Made by a program: the position numbers and the translations under genes
The notes under the pieces: model-generated
What the model was told of the DNA's origin: nothing
Databases searched by the model: none
What the model saw: only the letters and a program-made list of their open reading frames with translations
Shown: positions 7,291 to 9,879 of the stretch, piece by piece
Layout of the letters: each line of letters starts with the position of its first letter
Position numbering within the stretch: the stretch's first letter is position 1
DNA from: an uncultured Ruminococcus sp.
GTDB taxonomy: Bacteria > Bacillota_A > Clostridia > Oscillospirales > Ruminococcaceae
NCBI GenBank assembly: GCA_937880065.1
Contig: CALFMA010000446.1
Span: 1 to 9,879, forward strand
Length of the DNA: 9,879 nucleotides
Direction: 5' to 3'

Positions 7291-8703
7291 TTATTTTTCT
7301 GATAATTTACTGATAATCATTTTTGCAATTTTATAAGCGTCACCGCAGCCGAGAGTTATAACCAAATCTCCTGACTGTGCGTTTTCGCATACATAATCGC
7401 AAATCTGACCGAAGTTGAAATACTTCCTCTCGTCTGTCCATTCAGCAGTTTCGTCCTGTGGGAACCAGATACAATCGGGAATCTGCTCTGCAAGGTGACG
7501 GGTGAAAATGTCGTAGGTATTCTTTTCACGGCTTCCCATAATATCCGTCAGCACCGTATAATCGGGGATTTGCAGTACACGTACAAAATCGTCAAGGAGC
7601 AGTTTTGTTCGGCTGAATGTGAAAGGCTGGAAAATCGCCCATACCTTGCGGAAATTCATTTCCATAGCCGCTTTGAGAGTAGCTTCAAGTTCTGTGGGGT
7701 GGTGGGCATAATCGTCAACTATGGTAATTCCGTTGACTTCTCCAAGTTTGTCGAAACGACGCTTTGCACCACGGAAATCTTCAAGACCTTTGGCGATATG
7801 CTCAAATTCAACATTGCAGTAACGAGCTGCCGCAACAGCCGCAAGGGAGTTGAGGACATTGTGAATTCCTGCAACGTGGAGCGTGATTTCTCCCAGTTTT
7901 TCGCCCTTATACATAGCATCATAAGTTGTAAGAAGTCCGTTGTGGACGATATTTTCGGGGTAGTAATCACAGCTGTTATCGCTGCCGAAAGTGATGATTT
8001 CCTTGCCGCTTACGCCCTCCAAGGATTTCATAGAATTTTCGTCAGAGCCGTTGATTATTATACACTTTGTCGTGTTTGTATTGAATTTGCGGAATGACTC
8101 GATAATATTTTCAAGTGTGCCGAAGTAGTCGAGGTGGTCGGCATCAATGTTGAGAACTACCGAAATATCGGGGAGGAATTTAAGGAAATGGTCCTCAAAT
8201 TCGCAGGATTCGCAAACGAGAATATCGCTTGTGCCTGCCTTGCCGCTGCCGCCGATGCAGGGGAGTTTTCCGCCGATATATGCGGAAAGGTCAATTCCTG
8301 CCGTATACATAATCTGGGTAATCATTGAGGTTGTGGAGGTTTTGCCGTGAGTACCCGAAACGCAGATTGCGTTGTCATACCAGCCTGTAACTATGCCGAG
8401 AAGGTCAGCACGCTCCAGCACGGGAACTCCGCTTTCCTTTGCGGCGATAAGTTCGGGATTATCCGCCATAATAGCCGCTGTGTGAACGATGAGGTCAGCA
8501 CCCTCGATATTTTCCGCCCTCTGACCAATGAATACGGGAATTCCCATACTTCTCACAGCGTCAAGGGTTTCGGTTTCATTGTTGTCGGAGCCTGTAAGAT
8601 AATAGCCCTGACCGTGGAGTATCTGTGCGAGAGGGTACATCCCCGAACCGCCGATACCTATAAAATGAATATGCTTTTTTCCGTTGAGAATGTTTCTGTC
8701 CAA
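7291..8703 (-). CDS. murC: UDP-N-acetylmuramate--L-alanine ligase
   Basis: MurC is a cytoplasmic ATP-dependent ligase that adds L-alanine to UDP-MurNAc, the first step of the peptide stem of peptidoglycan. The 470-residue protein is full length. It shows the N-terminal Rossmann motif HFIGIGGSGM (13-22), the ATP-binding loop GTHGKTST (117-124), the Mur-ligase motif NIDADHLDYFG (185-195), HNVLN (281-285), DDYAHHPTE (330-338) and FQPFTFSRTK (358-367). The start codon is TTG at 8703: no ATG is available in frame nearby, and AAAGGTG stands 7 bases upstream. It has its own promoter in the divergent intergenic region and is followed by a weak terminator-like hairpin. A rare TTG start could limit expression. 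Confidence 0.97.
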   Translation of the reverse strand: MDRNILNGKKHIHFIGIGGSGMYPLAQILHGQGYYLTGSDNNETETLDAVRSMGIPVFIGQRAENIEGADLIVHTAAIMADNPELIAAKESGVPVLERADLLGIVTGWYDNAICVSGTHGKTSTTSMITQIMYTAGIDLSAYIGGKLPCIGGSGKAGTSDILVCESCEFEDHFLKFLPDISVVLNIDADHLDYFGTLENIIESFRKFNTNTTKCIIINGSDENSMKSLEGVSGKEIITFGSDNSCDYYPENIVHNGLLTTYDAMYKGEKLGEITLHVAGIHNVLNSLAAVAAARYCNVEFEHIAKGLEDFRGAKRRFDKLGEVNGITIVDDYAHHPTELEATLKAAMEMNFRKVWAIFQPFTFSRTKLLLDDFVRVLQIPDYTVLTDIMGSREKNTYDIFTRHLAEQIPDCIWFPQDETAEWTDERKYFNFGQICDYVCENAQSGDLVITLGCGDAYKIAKMIISKLSEK

Positions 8704-8756
8704 AATATATCACCTTTCCTTTAAGGTACAATTAGCCATAGTAAACCTATTCTATT

Positions 8757-8785
8757 ATTATACTATATTTTTTCGATTATTTCAA
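8757..8785 (-). promoter_or_regulatory. Sigma-A-type promoter of murC
   Basis: On the minus strand TTGAAA (8785-8780) and a perfect TATAAT (8762-8757) are separated by exactly 17 bases. The expected start of transcription is near 8750, giving murC a leader of about 45 bases that includes the AAAGGTG ribosome binding site. The match is close to consensus. Confidence 0.8.
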
Positions 8786-8909
8786 TAGTTAAAGAGGAAA
8801 AATATGACGGAATTTCAAAATCTTTTCGTTCATTTCTTGTAAATAATTTTATCTTTTGATTTTAAAAGGGGGAATATGAGAAAAATAATGGATTTTTTGT
8901 AAAAATGTA
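8786..8909. other. AT-rich intergenic spacer with three TTGTAAA repeats
   Basis: This stretch between the two divergent promoters is very poor in G and C. It includes TTGTAAA at 8837-8843 and 8897-8903; a third copy lies at 8919-8925 within the plus-strand promoter spacer. The last two belong to a longer near-repeat (8891-8906 and 8912-8928) with a period of about 22 bases. No gene of credible length was seen, only two start-to-stop stretches of 12 and 8 codons. Confidence 0.6.
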
Positions 8910-8938
8910 TTGATTTTTTTGTAAATATAGGTTATAAT
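8910..8938 (+). promoter_or_regulatory. Sigma-A-type promoter of the SpoVG-sigma gene
   Basis: TTGATT (8910-8915) and a perfect TATAAT (8933-8938) are separated by exactly 17 bases, with an AT-rich upstream tract. Transcription should begin near 8945-8947, precisely where the pairing arm of the structured leader starts. The spacer contains one copy of the TTGTAAA repeat, so a repressor binding there would block the promoter. Confidence 0.8.
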
Positions 8939-8946
8939 ATTAGTTA

Positions 8947-9024
8947 GACATATATGAACCCGTGGAACGGTTCGTAGCTTGGTCAATAGGATTGAGCAAA
9001 TGGAGTATATCAAAAATATATGTC
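8947..9024 (+). ncRNA. Putative structured 5' leader RNA (three-way junction)
   Basis: GACATATAT (8947-8955) pairs perfectly over 9 bp with ATATATGTC (9016-9024). Enclosed are two hairpins. The first, 8956-8973, pairs GAA with TTC and CCGT with ACGG around a GGA loop with one bulged C. The second, 8977-8997, pairs GCTTGGTC with GATTGAGC around AATAG, including three G-U pairs. An unpaired 18-base strand (8998-9015) completes a three-way junction. The element begins at the predicted transcription start and ends 5 bases before the AAGGAGG of the next gene, so it could control translation or sense a ligand or protein. It does not match a riboswitch class I can recognise. Pairing was read by eye and not scored. 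Confidence 0.5.
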
Positions 9025-9046
9025 AACATAAGGAGGTTTTATAACA

Positions 9047-9838
9047 ATGCAGATCACAGACGTAAAAATCAGAAAGCTGATGTCAAGCGGCAGACTTCGT
9101 GCTGTTGTATCAATCACAATTGATGATATGATTGCAGTTCACGACATCAAGGTTGTACAGGGCGACGAGAGATTGTTCGTTGCAATGCCAAGCCGTAAGG
9201 ATGAAAACGGAATTTTCCGTGATATCGTTCATCCCATTAACTCGGATTTTCGCAAGAGAATAGAGGATGCTGTGCTCGAAACATACGATGCGCAGAAGCA
9301 TGACTATTTCGAGGACTGCAAGAGCGAACTCAAGATTTACCTTTTAGGAAAGGATCTTAGTTGGAAAAAACTTGCTGGCATAGAGCACAAGGAATGCATC
9401 AGCTCATGGCTGGAAACAACCTCAAGACGCCTTTTTATATCTATCAAGCCTAAATTGATAGATATTGTTACAGATTCCACATCTATAGACGAAGAAGACC
9501 CAGAGAAACCGAAGATACAGATACCTGTAAACTTCGAAACTCTCTATGACGATCAGGAAAGCATGGCGGTCGTAATTGAAGCGATGGCAACGCTCACAGA
9601 CAACGAACGCTTCTGCTTCTATATGGACGTTTTCAAGGCCTATGCCCACAAGGACATAGCTGAGATGTTGCGTCTAAAGGGGGAGCGCGAGGGCATAAAG
9701 GTCAAAAGCAACAAGAAAGGTGTAGAGTATGTTACACCTGATGCAGGCTATGTAAATGTCCGCATACAGCGAGCTAAAGAAAAGATTACAAAATATTACA
9801 ATAAAACTTATAACATAAAAATAACATCATGGAAATAA
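9047..9838 (+). CDS. SpoVG domain fused to an ECF-sigma-like domain
   Basis: This 263-residue protein joins two known modules. Residues 1-83 are a SpoVG domain (ITDVKIRKL, GRLRAVVSITIDD, LFVAMPSRKDENGIFRDIVHPINS, RIEDAVLETY). SpoVG is normally a free protein of about 95 residues that binds nucleic acid and affects sporulation, capsule and virulence genes in Firmicutes. Residues about 88-133 resemble the latter part of ECF sigma region 2 (YLLGKDLSWKKLAGIEHK then SSWLETTSRRLF). An acidic linker at about 140-170 follows, then a region-4-like helix-turn-helix at about 172-253 (LTDNERFCFYMDVFKAYAHK, DIAEML, YVNVRIQRAKEKI). About 24 residues (211-234) are inserted in that helix-turn-helix. AAGGAGG stands 10 bases before the ATG. 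The gene has a sigma-A promoter and structured leader, and its end overlaps the next gene by 10 bases. SpoVG is firm; sigma homology is by pattern; transcription-initiation activity is inferred. Confidence 0.88.
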   Translation: MQITDVKIRKLMSSGRLRAVVSITIDDMIAVHDIKVVQGDERLFVAMPSRKDENGIFRDIVHPINSDFRKRIEDAVLETYDAQKHDYFEDCKSELKIYLLGKDLSWKKLAGIEHKECISSWLETTSRRLFISIKPKLIDIVTDSTSIDEEDPEKPKIQIPVNFETLYDDQESMAVVIEAMATLTDNERFCFYMDVFKAYAHKDIAEMLRLKGEREGIKVKSNKKGVEYVTPDAGYVNVRIQRAKEKITKYYNKTYNIKITSWK

Positions 9839-9879
9839 CAAACGAACTGCTGGCTGCTTACGCCAAAGGTAATGTTTCT
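9829..9879 (+). CDS. Start of a second gene, anti-sigma-like N-terminus, cut by the window edge
   Basis: An ATG at 9829 opens a frame that continues to the edge for 17 codons, reading MEITNELLAAYAKGNVS. It overlaps the last 10 bases of the SpoVG-sigma gene in a different frame and lacks its own clear Shine-Dalgarno sequence, so translation is probably coupled. The pattern LLAAYAKGNVS resembles the first helix and turn of anti-sigma (zf-HC2 type) domains, where L.aYlDGeLs is typical. Seventeen residues are too few to be certain, and any downstream domain lies outside the window. Confidence 0.55.
   Translation, partial: MEITNELLAAYAKGNVS

Noticed and set aside
7495..8097. Open frame of 200 codons on the plus strand, antisense to murC
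   Set aside because: It is the complement of well-conserved murC sequence and has no credible ribosome binding site or domain.
8804..8842. Twelve-codon frame with a good AGAGGA site upstream, and a similar eight-codon frame at 8876-8902
   Set aside because: Both lie upstream of the plus-strand promoter, in AT-rich DNA where such short frames arise by chance. Neither has a promoter of its own that I can see.
8947..9024. Assignment of the leader to a known class (hammerhead ribozyme, cyclic-di-GMP, purine, preQ1 or ZTP riboswitch)
   Set aside because: The conserved core bases of these classes are not present in the junction or loops; only the three-way shape is similar.

Overview
The window looks like a chromosomal segment of a low-to-moderate GC Gram-positive Clostridia member, most likely a Ruminococcus-type Oscillospiraceae. 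The reasons are strong AGGAGG-type ribosome binding sites, a DUF4321 gene beside mreB, a SpoVG domain, and the mre/pbp2 gene order. The genus is inferred from general resemblance; no 16S or other marker gene is present.

Positions 1-8703 hold a block of nine minus-strand housekeeping genes. In transcription order these are murC (8703-7291), a gap of about 160 bases with a weak terminator and a heptad repeat, zapA, a large U32 'peptidase' of the RlhA type, dut, a DUF4321 membrane protein, mreB, mreC, mreD and the 5' part of the gene for PBP2 (mrdA), which runs off the left edge. From zapA to mrdA the genes overlap or are separated by at most 44 bases, so they probably form one operon. It joins a division factor (ZapA, partner of FtsZ), the rod/elongation apparatus (MreBCD and PBP2), dUTP clearance and an RNA-hydroxylase-like enzyme. 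murC supplies UDP-MurNAc-L-Ala for the peptidoglycan that PBP2 later polymerises, and it has its own good sigma-A promoter.

Positions 8704-9046 are an AT-rich divergent intergenic region. It carries back-to-back promoters (TTGAAA-17-TATAAT for murC, TTGATT-17-TATAAT for the plus-strand gene), three TTGTAAA repeats, and an RNA leader predicted to fold into a three-way junction that starts at the expected transcription start.

The unusual part is the plus-strand locus from 8910 to the right edge. Its first gene (9047-9838) encodes a SpoVG domain fused to an ECF-sigma-like module: a shortened region 2 followed by a region 4 whose helix-turn-helix carries an insertion of about two dozen residues. 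Its end overlaps by 10 bases the start of a second gene, cut off by the window after 17 codons. That visible N-terminus resembles the first helix of anti-sigma-factor domains. Leader RNA, SpoVG-sigma fusion and translationally coupled anti-sigma-like gene together are the best candidate here for an undescribed regulatory system.
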